NCBI GenBank assembly: GCA_002102555.1
Contig: MCFL01000035.1
Coordinates: 124,001 to 188,000, forward strand
Length of the DNA: 64,000 bases
Reading direction: 5' to 3'
Source: Catenaria anguillulae PL171
Taxonomy: Eukaryota; Blastocladiomycota; Blastocladiomycetes; Blastocladiales; Catenariaceae
Numbering within the stretch: the stretch's first letter is position 1; every line of letters starts with the position of its first letter. The translations under genes were made by a program, and so were the position numbers. This document shows positions 10,810-22,015 of this stretch, piece by piece. The notes beneath the pieces were generated by a model, which did no database searches, had not been told where the DNA came from, and worked only from the letters and a program-made list of their open reading frames with translations.

Positions 10810-10970
10810 GGTGGCAGACGGGATGGGGATGAGCCGAAAAAGGTCAAGATGGAACGGTAGTAGGCGGGTGCGCTGCGGCGGTTATGAAGAAGTGCATTGA
10901 GCTCATGTGGAGCAATACCATCCAAGGTGACTCATGCTCGGGCAGCGGTATATGTCGTATGATGTACACT

Positions 10971-11146
10971 TGGACATTATTTTGCATTGTGTTCACGTGA
11001 ACAGGTGGACACCATGTCCAAGTGTGTCCAACTCGTGTCCATTTCACATCTGACACTGACCATGGCCCATGGACGCAGCCGTTGTCCAACGAGTGGCGCC
11101 AGCCTACTGTCCACAGTACGGTGTCGCTGTCGACAACACGTGTCCA
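10971..11146. promoter_or_regulatory. Cluster of TGTCCA/TGGACA hexamers in a shared promoter
   Basis: Eight copies of TGTCCA or its complement lie in 176 bp: 10971, 11006, 11015, 11025, 11036, 11083, 11108 and 11141. Some 0.1 would be expected by chance. A 14-bp perfect palindrome, TGTTCACGTGAACA, sits inside at 10990-11003 and contains a CACGTG E-box. The cluster lies in the 570-bp gap between the divergent paralogues at 10809 (-) and 11380 (+). It is likely a transcription-factor array acting on one or both genes. Confidence 0.6.
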
Positions 11147-11193
11147 CGGAAAACGAAAAGGGAACCTTCCTTGTCGGACTGCCCACAAGAACA

Positions 11194-11199
11194 TATAAG
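11194..11199 (+). promoter_or_regulatory. TATA-like element of the gene at 11380
   Basis: TATAAG in the context ACATATAAGAAG, 186 bp upstream of the ATG at 11380. Confidence 0.45.
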
Positions 11200-11379
11200 A
11201 AGCCCATCATTCCCTGGCAAGACTTTTAAGGTTGCACACTTGAGCTCTCTTGCCTTCATTCCCCGCACTCATACAGGCACCAGCACTCCTGCCTCTCTCG
11301 TGCATAGTCCCGCTCCACGTCACTCGCAGTCCAAAGTCTCCGTCTGGCCGTGAATTCGAGCACGAACAGTATTAACATC

Positions 11380-12486
11380 ATGACCCAATACCGTCCCCAA
11401 GTGCAACCGACCAAGCGGTCAGTCTTTGACCACTTTGCCCAAATCTACGACATTGCCACCAAGCTTGACTCTGTCAAGACCAAGCTACTCGACATGGGCG
11501 AGAATAAGCAACTTGTCAGCACTATCATGGACGCTGCTTTCGACAAAATGGTCAAGGACTTGCCCCATCTCGACGAGCTCGATTTCGACCAAGACCAAGG
11601 CCTTGCGTTGACCGGCGAGTCCACCATGCCTATTGCCCTCCTCGCGCACGGTACCCTTGCTCGCATTCGCAGCGGAGCTATGGTCATGGACAAGTTCAAC
11701 AAGGTCGACTCGTTCTTTCATCTCATGGCCGTGTTTGTCCTTTCGGTTTGGAGGATGAACGGAACGCCAATCGCTTCAACTGCGTCGGCCATCTCTCGCT
11801 CTACCGTCCGTGAGGTTCTTCATCAACTGTCGGCCACCGAAGTCGTTCCACCGCCCAAGAGTCATCACCAAGTTGGCCGCACTGCCTCGGATCAAGCTGG
11901 CGGTGCAGTGCTAAATGGCCAGTACAACGGATATCCGCGAGTTCTCAAATCGATGGATCCAACCTCCGCGTCGTCGTCTGGCGTACAGCCGCAAAACGTC
12001 ACCTCGACTCAGGCGCCAACGCCTGTTCCGACGGCGTTGACCGGCCAAGTTGCTGCTCCGAGCCCGTCGCCTTCAATTCAACCCGCTTCTGTCCCGCCCA
12101 CTCAGCACACCAACCAAGCCTCTGTCGCGACCGGGTCGAACACAGCCAATGCAGCTCCCACGCAAGCGGCAGCTTCGATGTCTGACTTATCATGGGAGGA
12201 TCGTTCACAACGCTTGATTACGAAACTTGGGCTCACGACATTCAACTACCTCACTTACGAAAACCGAACATACTTCTATATTACCACGCTCGCCAAATAT
12301 TTTGCGCCGACAATCAAAGGACCCGCGGCAGCGGCCAACAAGCATGCGCGGATGTATGGAGTCACGAGGGACAAGAATGGTAACAATAAACCCCAGGATG
12401 GGGTTAGCAGTTGGATCATGACGCTCGAAGCGTTTAAGGATTATGTGTTGGCCCATTTTAGTGAACCAGCCCGCATTTCGTTTTGA
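11380..12486 (+). CDS. New-domain family protein B
   Basis: A 368-aa intronless protein. I chose the ATG at 11380 because the longer open frame begins with a non-ATG codon. Residues 1-145 are helical and mildly hydrophobic (FDHFAQIYDIATKLDSVKTK). Residues ~150-270 are Ser/Thr/Pro/Gln-rich. Residues ~275-368 are the domain shared with the genes at 9580 and 43804: NRTYFYITTLAKYFAPTIKG, NKHARMYGV and WIMTLEAFKDYVLAHF. The spacing of the motifs matches protein A almost exactly. Function unknown. It is transcribed away from protein A from a common intergenic region. Confidence 0.8.
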   Translation: MTQYRPQVQPTKRSVFDHFAQIYDIATKLDSVKTKLLDMGENKQLVSTIMDAAFDKMVKDLPHLDELDFDQDQGLALTGESTMPIALLAHGTLARIRSGAMVMDKFNKVDSFFHLMAVFVLSVWRMNGTPIASTASAISRSTVREVLHQLSATEVVPPPKSHHQVGRTASDQAGGAVLNGQYNGYPRVLKSMDPTSASSSGVQPQNVTSTQAPTPVPTALTGQVAAPSPSPSIQPASVPPTQHTNQASVATGSNTANAAPTQAAASMSDLSWEDRSQRLITKLGLTTFNYLTYENRTYFYITTLAKYFAPTIKGPAAAANKHARMYGVTRDKNGNNKPQDGVSSWIMTLEAFKDYVLAHFSEPARISF

Positions 12487-12899
12487 TTGCTTGATTGGCG
12501 GATATTTGTGTGCATACTGCAAGGGGGTCGACGAACATGCGTTGGCCACAATCTCGAATTGGCCATTATGGAAATCAATGCAATTGACAGATCAACCCAA
12601 TTCAACCAACGAAAAAACGTGAATTTTCACCACCCAGGCGCACAGTTGCCGTGACCATGCACTACTCTTCGCAATTGAGGGGCCGGACGACTTGGCAACG
12701 ATTCACGTGATACTAGGGAACACTGGAGAGTTTTCTCAGTCAACAGAAGCCGCCACCGTCGCCCATCCCGCGATCGCCTCCTCTCCGTCCAGGCCCATAC
12801 CTCACCACCCCTCTTGCCTGCAATGCCTTGCCTCGCACGTGCTTTATTCTGCTGTATCCGTCCACGGTCCACCCCATTGCTTCCATCGCTCGCCCTCGA
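12487..12899. other. Intergenic
   Basis: 3' flank of protein B and the left edge of the transposase remnant; nothing else recognised. Confidence 0.4.
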
Positions 12900-14000
12900 T
12901 CATGCATCGCAGTAAGATGCGCCGTCAACCTGGCAAGCTCTATCTTGGCATCGCTCGCTACGCCCTCAAATTATTTACCGATGACATCTTGCTGACGCTC
13001 AACATCCACTCGACTCATCGAGAGCGCAAAGGTGACGCACAGCCAATGCCCGTCCTTGATTCTGCCTCCCTCCAATCGGCTTGGTCGGCTGCCTGTGACG
13101 TTGTCCAAGGGCTTCAAGAACTTTTCGGCGTCCGGAATTCGCGGGTTCGTTCATGACGTCTTGGTCTTTCTCTTCGCCATGACGCTTTCTTCTCCGCTCG
13201 AGTGGCTCAAAGCCTGGATCCAGTTCCGGGATGCATGTGCGGTCTTGACGACATGGCGTGTAGACTGGACGAGCTGCTCAGATGCCATTGACCTCTTGCA
13301 CACATTCTTCACTTTTCTTCGTGAACACTACAGTGATACAGCGGTTACGCCGAACATGCACTTCGCCTTGCACTATGGCGAGTCCATTGACAACACAACC
13401 TGGCTCTTTCGATTCAAGCAAGCCAAAGGCGAATTTGTTTCGCTCAACAACCCTGGTCGGCAAGTGCCCAAGGTGGTCATGCGAGCGTTCATTGTCGAAC
13501 GTGCTGCCGACCTCTTTCTCGCAAAACCCGCACATGCGCACAACGAGCATGAGCTCGAGCTTCTCGCATCCGCTGTCAAATCGCGGCAGCCAACCCGACG
13601 GGCCGCCGACCTCATTTTTCGTCGTAACAATCCCACAGCACCCTTGATTCGCCTTCATCAAGTACCTCGACCCGGACGCGTTGCACACTATCGGCCTGTT
13701 TGTGGACCAGCACTTTCATGCGCTGCAGGCGTATGGGGTCGACAGGAATTGGTCAAGCGCGTGCGCGTTTATGGTGCAAAGCGAGGTGGCAACGAGTTGC
13801 CGGGTTCGCGGGCAGCTGTTGCGTGTTGGGAAGTCGATGGCGATTGCGAATGCGTCCGAGTTTGTTGGCGGGCGGAAGGACGTCGCCTTGTTGATTGATG
13901 CTGCCAAGGTCGCTGGGGTTGTGTTGCTGTTCCATGGGCAACGGATTCGATCGGGATTCATGCCGAGGTTGTGGAGCAGTTGCGGGTGGCTGACATTCAG
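12900..14000 (+). pseudogene. Decayed Plavaka-type (CACTA-like) transposase, C-terminal part
   Basis: Three plus-strand frames together follow the C-terminal half of a Plavaka transposase. SNRLGRLPVTLSKGFKNFSA matches the usual GRLP...F..FTA block. It is followed by LEWLKAWIQFRDACAVL, then TPNMHFALHYGESI and WLFRFKQAKGEF, corresponding to the NMH...H...I and FW.FERYNG motifs. Near 13,650 the frame shifts and continues as IKYLDPDALHTIGLFVDQHF. The N-terminal half and any termini were not found. A near-complete relative lies at 25.9-29.6 kb on the other strand. Confidence 0.6.
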
Positions 14001-15048
14001 TATGCCTCCTTCCCCAAAGTTCAGCGCCGAGTTTTGTTTCCACTTGCGGTTGTCACATCACATTGCTTTTAATCCTCGCAATCCCTTTGTCTTTTCTCCT
14101 TCGCATACTGATATCCGCGGCCGCCCTTTCTTGGTTGTCGGCCGTGTACCCATTCCTGTGACTAATGGCCACAGGGTCGGGGTTGGTCGCTCACATCATC
14201 AATACACCGTGTGCTCTCTTGAAAGCTGCCTGCCCACCCATCTGTTGGTGCTGGCTGTAACAATCCCAAGTACATAAACGGCAGTGGAAAGAGTCCATAC
14301 TGGCGTTCATATTGGTGTCCCAAAGCCTGTCTGTTGGGACTAGTGGTCAAATGCTGCCCAAATATCTGAGGCGGAGATTTGACTAAGTGACAATCGAGCC
14401 AGACTGATCCAAACCAGCCTGAGTTTGGCCGTCGTCCACTCACGCCAAACCAATCCCGGAAGCCGCTGTGCAGTTTGGCGAAGTCAGCATCAGAGACATG
14501 AGTGTACATTTTGTGGACGACGGTACATAGGGCATTTGCATTGGCACAGGCGGCGACAGGCGTCCACAGTTGAGCCGTTGCGGCCAGGTTGCGCCGTGAA
14601 GGCTGGCACAAGCGAAGTTGGGAGGGCGCAAACGAAGTCGACTGGCAGACCACAAGTCCGATGCTCCTGGCTGAAGCGACCGTCCCGAATGGAGTGCCGT
14701 GAGTGAAACATGGCTTGTATACACGGAGCAGAGATTGAGCCTTTAGAACTAATTCAATTCAATTTATCGTGATTGAAGCAATTTGAATTCACGGAATCTA
14801 ATTGTGGCCATCCAATGTTCGTCGACCCCGTTGCAGATATTTGTGTGCATACCTTGTCGACTCCCATGTTCCATGTCCCTTGTTGAGGAGTTGGTTTTTG
14901 ATTGTGTTGTGTTGCTGGCTATTGAGCTCGATTTCATGTTTACTTTATGATTATGGAACAAACAGCCCAGGAATGAATTCAAAATAATTGGAATTGGAAC
15001 CATTGAAAGAACTACCTATAGAAAAACAGCGAGAGAATCCCGGACATC
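14001..15048. other. Intergenic, no gene supported
   Basis: Contains a 163-codon minus-strand open frame (14162-14653) whose middle (TVVHKMYTHVSDADFAKLHS) looks protein-like but which I could not place in any family. AT-rich from 14,750 to 15,000. Confidence 0.4.
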
Positions 15049-16992
15049 TTACTTTTGAAGGTACAGAGCAATTCGCACCTTCGACCGTTCGCTAAGCTTA
15101 ATCTCTTTAGCATGACTATGAAGCCATTCAAGGCCCGCATCATTGCGGTTCGCAACGAGTCCAGCAACCATGTGCTCATCAACAACGTCCCACAGCACGC
15201 CACACTGCGGATTCGCTAGGAACCAGTCAAGTACACCCACCCTTCCGCGCGACAGGGCCAGTTGCAATGAGCTTTCCGACACACCCCATGATTCTGGCCA
15301 CTTCAGTCCATTGTTTTCCCACCATTCCAACACCTTGACATGTCCTTGATCGGCTGCTGCTTCAAGGGCCACAGCAATAATGTCCTCTCGAGCCATCTGG
15401 ATGTAGCGCTCGGCTTCAAAGAGCGTCAAAATCGGAAGCGATCCACTTTCGCATGCTTGGATGACAATCTCATGGCCGTGAAAGACAGACGGCCGCGTGG
15501 TGTTGTTGGTGAGCAGCCATGCCATCACGGCAACATGACCTTTTTCAATTGCCACATTCGCTGCTTCAAGAAACAAGTGCCGGCGATGGGCATTGTCGGA
15601 AAAGAGGACGTCATTGAGATGCGTCATGAGCCACTGGATAGCCGACACTTGACCGACTTCGGCAGCTGCAACAATTGGATGGATAGCCCACTTGTTTCGC
15701 GACGGTGAGAGCTTTTGCAGACTGTCACGATAATGGTCGAGCACGTTGATGTGGCCAAATCGAGCTGCAACGATGCATACGTCCCGTAGTTGCTTGGGAG
15801 GAACGGCCATTGGCACAATGGTTTGCATCAACTTCAGCCGACCAAATGAAGCCAGAGTCGCCGGATCGCAATGCTGCAACCGCATCGGGACAAGGTCCTT
15901 GCCTTTGTCACTTGCAGCACCCACATCCAAGCCAGACAAGTACCGGTACTCGCCGCACTCGGACCAGAATCGCACCACGCTCTTGTGTCCTGCGTTGAGG
16001 GCTGCGAGCTGAGCTTGAGGCGTAAACTTGAGCGGCAAACCAGACCGCGACCACCAGTCAAGCACATCAATGTGGCCGTTGGCGCTTGCATCGTCCATGG
16101 CCGCAACGGTGTACTGCTCGCTCTTGATTCCGTTATGCATTTGCCACCATTTGAGAACATCCACATGTCCGTTTGCACTGGCACCGTCAATCAACACATG
16201 CTCCATTGAGACAACCGGGATGTACTCGATCCCACACCGCTTGGCCCAATCCAAAACATATACCTGACCGTGCATACACGCGCACCTCCACGATGTCGGC
16301 GACCAAGTGACAAAATGCTCCTGTCGAAAGTAATCGAGCATACCTACCTTGCCATGCTCGATTGCAGCGTCCAAAACTGGGCCACGATTGATGTTATCCA
16401 GTCTGCCCCAAGTCTCAAACTGCGAGCACCACAATTCAAATGTTTCCGGGCACCCACTAGCGGCGCTACAAATCAGGATTTCCTCGCGCTGCTTCGCAAA
16501 CTTGTCTTGATTCAACCAGTCCAATTGTATCTTGCACAGAAGCCACACCTGCGCGGCCTTGGTCAACGCCATTACAAACCGCACCCGCGCCTTTTCATCG
16601 CGGCGATGGTCGAGTCGGGCATACAGCCCGTGAATGAGCGACTCAACAAGCTCATAAGGCGTCGACTCGGTGATGAGGTGATCAATGTGCAACCAATTGA
16701 CGGGCCAGTTCAAGTCTTGAGTGTTGGCGGCGACGAGCAGCGTGTGAAAGGCAAGTGGAACCACGTTGCGAGGGAGGACAAAGAGTAAATCGGGCGATGA
16801 GATGGGAGAGTATGGGTTGACGATCGGCGCAAGGGCAAGGACGAGTTCGACAAGGGTCGTCGGCAAGGTCGGTGGGCGAGCGGTGGAGGCGCCGGGGGCG
16901 CTCGGGTGAGGTGGATTCATGGGTATTTGTGTCTGCATGGAGTATTGCATTGAGTCGTTTGCATTTTTGAGGTTCCATAAAGGAATCGTCAT
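15049..16992 (-). CDS. Degenerate ankyrin-like repeat protein, 647 aa
   Basis: A continuous frame from the ATG at 16992; an upstream in-frame extension to 17214 looks non-coding. The N-terminal ~170 residues are a helical module (TLPTTLVELVLALAPIVNPY). Then come about 12-14 repeats of 30-35 residues of the pattern A..NGHVDVLKWW....G: SANGHVDVLKWWQMHNG, SANGHIDVLDWWSRSG, EKGHVAVMAWLLTN and DQGHVKVLEWWENNG. These are the short, Trp-rich ankyrin-like repeats seen in large paralogous families of some early-diverging fungi and amoebae; the role is probably protein binding. The gene is intact, unlike its relatives at 1-566 and 54.8-56.5 kb. Confidence 0.8.
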   Translation of the reverse strand: MTIPLWNLKNANDSMQYSMQTQIPMNPPHPSAPGASTARPPTLPTTLVELVLALAPIVNPYSPISSPDLLFVLPRNVVPLAFHTLLVAANTQDLNWPVNWLHIDHLITESTPYELVESLIHGLYARLDHRRDEKARVRFVMALTKAAQVWLLCKIQLDWLNQDKFAKQREEILICSAASGCPETFELWCSQFETWGRLDNINRGPVLDAAIEHGKVGMLDYFRQEHFVTWSPTSWRCACMHGQVYVLDWAKRCGIEYIPVVSMEHVLIDGASANGHVDVLKWWQMHNGIKSEQYTVAAMDDASANGHIDVLDWWSRSGLPLKFTPQAQLAALNAGHKSVVRFWSECGEYRYLSGLDVGAASDKGKDLVPMRLQHCDPATLASFGRLKLMQTIVPMAVPPKQLRDVCIVAARFGHINVLDHYRDSLQKLSPSRNKWAIHPIVAAAEVGQVSAIQWLMTHLNDVLFSDNAHRRHLFLEAANVAIEKGHVAVMAWLLTNNTTRPSVFHGHEIVIQACESGSLPILTLFEAERYIQMAREDIIAVALEAAADQGHVKVLEWWENNGLKWPESWGVSESSLQLALSRGRVGVLDWFLANPQCGVLWDVVDEHMVAGLVANRNDAGLEWLHSHAKEIKLSERSKVRIALYLQK

Positions 16993-17223
16993 CGTTCTAC
17001 TAGTTATAGTTTTTCCGTCAACGTTGTTTCGATCTCGACAGGTCTCCCGAGGCGGCAGGCCCTGATGATGTAATAGTACAAACAACCGAGCACGGACATT
17101 TCTGGAACAGCAGCGGGAGAGCACATGGTGGAGGTCGACAAGGGACAAGTGATGTACATTCACAACTACAGGATCTATGAAACCAAAAAAATGAACGGAT
17201 GGGCAACGACACAACTGATCAAC

Positions 17224-20200
17224 TCACAACTCGATTCTCTTCTCGGCCGCCAACCGTCTCAACAATGCCGCATTCTGCGGGCCTGTCTCCTCAACCAACG
17301 CCGTAAACAAGGAATCGGGCCGTTGCAGCAGCTCGTTGGGCGGCGCAAACTCAATCATTTCACCGGCAGAGAACACGGCAATGTAATCGTAATCGATGAT
17401 GGTGTTGAGCCGGTGGGCAATCGTGAGAATGGTGGCGTGGCCGAAATCGCGGCGGATGGCGCGCTGGATTTGCGCGTCCGATTCCAAATCGACTGACGCT
17501 GTCACTTCGTCGAGAACAATCAGGTTCGAGTTGCGGGTCATGGCACGGGCAAGGCAAGCGAGTTGGCGTTGGCCGACCGACAAGTTTTCTGTCAAGTGAT
17601 GCAGAGAGGGACACATCAGAATGACATGATGGTACTGGAGTGAAAGGGCAAGGCAGAATTGAACACATACCACCACCCTCGTCAATGGGCGCATCGAGCT
17701 TTTCAGGAAGCGACTGGACGTATTCCTTGAGCCCAGCACGCTCCAGCCTGTTTAAATGAGAATCGTGAGTGTTAGCGACTGTCAACGGTAATCACTTGGA
17801 AAACGGCAAACGACATACGATTCCCACAGCTTGTCATCCGAAACTTGACCAAACCGATCCAAGTTTGACCGCCACGTGCCCGCAAACAATGTGGGTTCTT
17901 GCGGAATAATGGCCAAGCGCGACCGCAAATCGTGCAACCCAAGCTGAGCAATGTCAACACCATCAATCACAATCTTGCCCTCCATCAGCTCAACCAGGCG
18001 GAACAGCGCCACAAGCGTTGTGCTCTTTCCAGCGCCGGTGCGACCAACAATGCCTACTTTGCTGCCCGCGGGCACCTTCATGTTGACATTCTTGAGGACC
18101 GGGTCGAGTCCCTTGCGGTAGGCCAGCGTCACGTTGGAGAATTCGACCTCGCCGCGCTCGGGCCAGTGCTCGGACGGCGGGCGGACAGCAGTGACGGGCG
18201 GCGCTTCGGCTTCGAGTTCCGAGGCATAGTGCCAGATGCGCTCAACAGCGTTCATTTGCATTTCGACCTAGAATGGTAATGGCGATCACGCGCAAAAGTC
18301 AGTATTCCGTGATTGACCAAAGAAAAATTCATTGAGGGAAGAAAAACACAACATACCTCTGCGGCCTGACGGACACACCAGTTCAGAGCGCCTGTGACCT
18401 GCAGCGCATAACTGAGCGACAGACCAATGAGTTCAACCGATGTGATGCCCACGTTGATGACGCCAAAGAGCCCAGCAAACAGAACAAGCAGCGAGCCAAT
18501 CGTTTCGATGCGAATCGACAGCCAGCGTTGGGCGGCAATGGATTGGTAGTAGGGCCGGTTGTTGTAGTCGATGAGGGTTTGGTTGACGTTGCGGAAACGT
18601 TCTTCCTCGCGGTACTATCATGTAAAGCGCCGCACGAGTCAATCACCAAGCACAAAGAGTGTGTGCATGAAGGGGACAAAAAGAAAAGACGCACAGCCCG
18701 AATAGTCGTAATGCCCGTCAATGTCTCGGAAAACGCCGCATACAAGGGCGACCGTCCAACCGAATCTAACCGCTTCAACTCTCGACTCGTGCTCCTGTAA
18801 AACACTTGGACATACCAATACACGACCATGAGGGGAACCAAGGGCACGGCAAACCACGGAGTTGCAGCGATCATGAGCCCAAACATGGCCAGCGTCATGG
18901 TGAGCGTGCCCAAAAACATGCGGAACGCATCGGGCAACGTGTTATCCACCGCATCCTGGTCCTTGGAGAAGCGCGACAGAATACGGCCAACGGGGGTCGT
19001 GTCAAAGAAGGACATGGGACTGCGCATCACCCCATACACGGCCTCGCGGTGCAAATTGGCCGACGCCAGCACGCCTGCATACGCGAACTGAATACCGTTG
19101 AGGACATATGAAGCGGACTGTGCCAGACCCCAGGCAAAGTACACGCCCAGGTACACGCCTTGCGAAAGGCCAAACGAGTTGCGGATCCACCAGGTGAGCC
19201 AAAGGTCGTTGGCAACACGCAACAGTTGCGACAGGATGAGCACGGCCAACAGCAACCCGACCGTGGCAATGCTGCCCATGGCCGACATGTACGAATTGTA
19301 GATGGATGCGTTGACCGTGCCCGTTGCACGCTCCTCGGATTGCATGAGCTTGCCCTTTGCCGCGTCGCCGCCCGCCTTGGCGTCCTGAACAACGGCTTGG
19401 CTGACCTTTTGGGTCTTGTCGGCCACAACATCTGCTTGATCCTCTTCCTCGCTCGCCGTCAATGATGCCGACGCGGGCGCTTCGTGTCCAACGCCTCCGT
19501 ACGACCGCATTTGTGTGGCAAACGCGCCTTCGGGCACGCTCATGAGCTCGGCATATGTGCCGAATTCGGCCACGTGCCCGTCGCGCATGTACACGACATA
19601 GTCGCATTGTGGGACAAAGTGGAGGGCGTGCGTGACGAGGACACGGGTGCCGGCAGTTTCGTTCTTGATGGTGTTGAAGAGGTGTTTGCCAACGTGGGCG
19701 TCGACAGCAGAGAGCGGGTCGTCTGCACAGGGTTAGGGAACGGAAAATGGTAAGATACCATTGTGAATCAACGCAAACGATGGACAGCCCTTAAGGCGTA
19801 CCGAGAAGCAGGATTTCCGGGTTGTAGTACAAAGCGCGAGCGAGGTTGATGCGAGCCTGTGATTACGCCATGCCAAATCGTTAGGTACTGAGATCAATCG
19901 CATCCACTGAACGAACGACTCAAGTGCATACCTTTTGTCCACCACTCAATGTGATACCCTTTTCACCAATCTCAGTCATTTCACCACCGGGCAACTGCTG
20001 AATGTCTTTTTCGAGCGCCGCTAGGCGAATCGCCCGCTGATACCGCTGTGCGTCCAGCGGCAAGCCAAACAAGACATTATCCTTGAGCGTAGCGTTCTGA
20101 ATCCATGGCTGCTGCGGGCAATATCCCATAGTACCCGAAATCACCACGCTACCCTTGGTCCGCTTCATTTCGCCCACAATGCCCGAAAGCAAGCTGGATT

Positions 20201-22015
20201 TGCCCGATCCAACCGTGCCGACAATGGCAACGAGCTTGCCCTTGGGAATGCGTAGGTTGATATCGGAGAGCTGCGGGTTGTCCTTTGTCCACTCGAATTC
20301 CGCGTCCGTGATGGAAATGGCTGTCGATGTGAAGGCGGGATGGTCCGAGGCAACGTATTCGGGCTGGGTTTCGAGTTCCTCGGCAAGCAGAATGGCCTTG
20401 ATGCGGTCAAGGGCGACCTTTGCATCGACGGAAAAGGCAATAACCATGGGAATGACTGTGTGCGTTGCCTGTCCTGGTCAGGTGATGATACATCAGGCAA
20501 ACGGATTGCGAGACGAAACACGTACACATGAGTGGGAAACGCAGCTGGTTGAAGAGCGCCAATGCAGAAAACACAATGGCCGTGTCGAGCTTGCCCTCGA
20601 CGGCATAGTAGACGGCAAACACGACAATGGCGGCAAGGGCTGGGACCGCTTGCGAGAAGCCAGAGATTCCTGCGCGCCACATGGCAAGGCGACGAACGAG
20701 TGAGAGCTCCTGCATGCGGAGTTCCATGATTGCTTCGGTGGCAGCCGCTTCCTGGAGATTGCACATGATGACAATGAGCAAACAAGTGGTTCCGGGAGAG
20801 AGATCAAGAAGGCGGATATGGACGGACCCACGACATGAGCTTGATAATCCTCGATCCTTGCACCATCTCATTCATCAACTTGACCCGCTTGTCGGTAATC
20901 AGTTGCGCATCCTTGCGATACTCTGTCAATGAGCGCGCGGCCAATCCTTGAATGGGAATGGCAAACAACATGAACCCAAACCCAGCAAGCGCCGACACTC
21001 CAACCAACCGAATCAAAAGGCCCAAAATCACAAACACTTGAATGGGAGCGGACCACACCATGTGCAAAAAGGGCGTCACGATATCGATGCGGTTTGTGTC
21101 TGCGGCAATCACATTGGTGACGCGCCCGGCATTGAACTCGCCCGCGCGCGCGGCCGCCGACAAGCGCATGGTTTTCGAGTAGATGATGGCTGTGAGTGCG
21201 GCACGCACTGACATACCAATGCGCATCGAGATCCACACATACCAGGTGTTGAGCACCGTGGCGAGAACTTGCAAGACAAAGATGGCGAGTACGAGCCAGT
21301 AGCCAAGGCCGACAATTTCCGTCGAGGCTGGGACAGGGTCTGGGAGAGAAAGGCGGAACGTTTCGCGGGCGAGGAATTCGAGCAGGTATTGTAGGACGAT
21401 GGGTGTGGCAACTTGGCAAGCGATCGAGATGGCGGAAAGGATGCCAGAGTAAACAAACGGCGTGCCGTAAGCGTGCCAAAGGGCCTTGACGAGACTGGGC
21501 GAAGGTTCAGGAGGTGCGGGCTTTTCATTTTCCTTGTTATCTTGGCCATCCTTTTCGGTTTTTCCTTCGGTGGCGGCGGAATCAGCACTGGCAGCAGCAG
21601 CAGCGACAGTAGCGGCCTTTGCGGCAGCAGCGTCGGCCGTCGACTGCTGCACGGGCATGGGCTTTGGCGCATAGCCGTGCGTGTCGATAAAGAGCTTGAT
21701 TTGGTCTTGCCAGCGGCTCGCGACGAGGTCGTGGTTGAAGTGTGCCGTCAAGGGCTCGGTGAGCTGGTACATGTCATCTTGCTCGAGCGGGCGAGTGTAG
21801 CCGAGGCGGATGAGCGGCGTCTGCCACGAAAAGAGAATGCGAGACACCCAGTTTGTGCGCTCGTCGGCAAGGACCTTGGACGAGTTGGGTGGGCGGCCGG
21901 CAGCCTCTTGCTCTTGCTCAGGCTTAGTGTCGACGACGAGGTTGTCGCTGGACCCTGGGGCCGCGGCGAGGGCCGTCATTTCCTTGTCGTCGGAGTCCTT
22001 GCCCTTGATGGACAT
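17224..22015 (-). CDS. ABCC (MRP-type) ABC transporter, 9 exons
   Basis: Exons (minus): 22015-20828, 20751-20526, 20455-19932, 19856-19802, 19722-18695, 18614-18357, 18267-17819, 17747-17671 and 17588-17224. Every junction is GT/AG and phase-consistent, giving 1389 aa. The order is TMD1-NBD1-TMD2-NBD2 with no TMD0, so this is a short MRP. NBD1: Walker A GTVGSGKSS (~551), signature LSGGQK (~641), Walker B ILLLDDPLS with Asp in place of the catalytic Glu, the degenerate site usual in ABCC proteins. NBD2: Walker A GRTGAGKST (~1168), signature LSVGQRQ and Walker B LIVLDEVTAS with the Glu kept. The N-terminal region carries an Ala/Lys/Glu-rich linker. It probably exports organic anions or glutathione conjugates at the vacuole or plasma membrane; the substrate cannot be read from sequence. 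Confidence 0.92.

Noticed and set aside
14162-14653. Possible small gene on the minus strand
   Set aside because: No homology recognised, no ATG with good context and no splice partners; kept only as a remark.
16993-17214. 74-residue N-terminal extension of the ankyrin-like gene
   Set aside because: The residues look random and the internal ATG at 16992 opens the conserved module.
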